Part shown: positions 63,361-64,000 of the stretch, piece by piece | Position numbering within the stretch: position 1 is the first letter of the stretch | How the letters are laid out: every line of letters begins with the position of its first letter | Assembly (NCBI GenBank): GCA_016745215.1 | Contig: CP050890.1 | Span: 4,712,001-4,776,000 of the forward strand | Reading direction: 5' to 3' | Source of the DNA: Thiohalocapsa sp. PB-PSB1 | GTDB taxonomy: Bacteria; Pseudomonadota; Gammaproteobacteria; Chromatiales; Chromatiaceae | DNA: 64,000 nucleotides | Program-made: the position numbers and the translations under genes | The notes under the pieces: model-generated | Seen by the model: only the letters and a program-made list of their open reading frames with translations | The model's database searches: none | What the model was told of the DNA's origin: nothing

Positions 63361-64000
63361 CTCAGGCTCAGCGTCGCCCGCAAGCGGGCTCCTACCGATC
63401 CCGGAGCCGCAACACGCGATGTCAGCTCTGCCGACAGCCCGTAGCTCATCGATCAAAAGACCTGCACACCAACCATGCGCTCGGCCCTGGGTAGGAGCCC
63501 GCTTGCGGGCGACCGCTGCGGTCACCTCAGACTCAGCGTCGCCCGCAAGCGGGCTCCTACCGATCCCGGAGCCGCAACACGCGATGTCAGCTCTGCCGAC
63601 AGCCCGAAGCTCATCGATCAGAAGACCTGCACACCAACCATGCGCTCGGCTCTGGGTAGGAGCCCGCTTGCGGGCGACCGCTGCGGTCACCTCAGGCTCA
63701 GCGTCGCCCGCAAGCGGGCTCCTACCGATCCCGGAGCCGCAACACGCGATGTCAGCTCTGCCGACAGCCCGAAGCTCATCGATCGAAAGACCTGCACACC
63801 AACCATGCGCTCGGCTCTGGGTAGGAGCCCGCTTGCGGGCGACCGCTGCGGTCACCTCAGGCTCAGCGTCGCCCGCAAGCGGGCTCCTACCGATCCCGGC
63901 GCGGCCATACGCGATGTCAGCTCTGCCGACAGCCCCAAGCTCATCGATCAGAAGACCTGCACACCAACCATGCGCTCGGCTCTGGGTAGGAGCCCGCTTG
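63326..64000. repeat. REP family 1 tandem array D, 165-bp period, to window edge
   Basis: REP heads start at 63326, 63491, 63656, 63821 and 63986, each 165 bp apart; the array continues beyond the window. Each unit has a REP pair, a linker starting CGATCCCGG shared with the 215-bp arrays, and a ~40-bp segment (CGACAGCCCGAAGCTCATCG onward) nearly identical to an internal part of the RAYT gene at about 63175-63214. Confidence 0.92.

Overview
The window looks like a chromosomal segment of a high-GC gammaproteobacterium, most likely a purple sulfur bacterium of the Chromatiaceae. That placement is inferred from protein character, the oxygen-independent (cbi-type) cobalamin pathway and the very heavy load of REP/BIME palindromes; no rRNA or other marker is present. 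Nothing here resembles tRNA, rRNA or a CRISPR array.

Layout. (1) 1-5842, minus strand: a likely biological-conflict (defence-type) locus. It has a calcineurin-like phosphoesterase-NACHT-FGE/C-type-lectin fusion whose C-terminus has the codon signature of a diversity-generating-retroelement variable region, then a Trypco1 protein and a trypsin-like protease cut by the window edge. (2) 6.9-13.2 kb: housekeeping genes, namely a CPA2 antiporter, an EF-G-like GTPase, a CoA-binding protein and argA. (3) 14.0-19.4 kb, plus strand: egtD (histidine trimethyltransferase), a PhyH-type Fe/2-oxoglutarate dioxygenase, two SAM methyltransferases and an MFS transporter. No other ergothioneine gene is present, so this may be a cluster for an undescribed hercynine-derived metabolite. 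(4) 20.0-22.3 kb: a NodU/TobZ-type carbamoyltransferase with an SxtJ-type membrane protein. (5) 25.1-36.0 kb and 43.2-59.7 kb: a nearly complete cobalamin regulon in four units. These are a lone cbiA; a riboswitch-led plus-strand operon cbiM-cbiF-cbiX-cbiC-cbiD-cbiET-cbiL-cbiG-cbiH; a riboswitch-led ten-gene minus-strand operon btuB-(periplasmic protein)-exbB-exbD-exbD-tonB-(DUF)-cobD-cobQ-cobC; and a riboswitch-led DUF1636-btuF-btuC-btuD group with divergent cbiZ-cbiB. Together they cover cobalt entry, corrin-ring synthesis, amidation, side-chain attachment, salvage and TonB-energised B12 uptake. cbiJ/cobK, cobA, cobU, cobS and cobT are absent from the window. (6) 59.7-64 kb: a metzincin-type protease, two poorly characterised ORFs and a REP-associated tyrosine transposase (RAYT) embedded in its own repeats.

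Between these genes lie several repeat families. One REP palindrome (core GTAGGAGCCCGCTTGCGGGC) heads tandem arrays with four different periods (123, 215, 230 and 165 bp). A second GC-rich palindrome family includes a 29-bp minisatellite. Three copies of a 248-266-bp MITE share 15-bp terminal inverted repeats. A 100-bp TA-flanked insertion sits inside one array. An IS4-family element with a 10-bp target duplication lies at the edge of another. An Uma2-type nuclease gene and the IS are visibly AT-rich and probably acquired.

In the cobalamin regions, genes overlap by 1-29 bp or nearly abut, so each unit is probably one transcript. Three genes (MFS, cbiC, btuD) have no well-placed ATG/GTG/TTG and seem to start at near-cognate codons.
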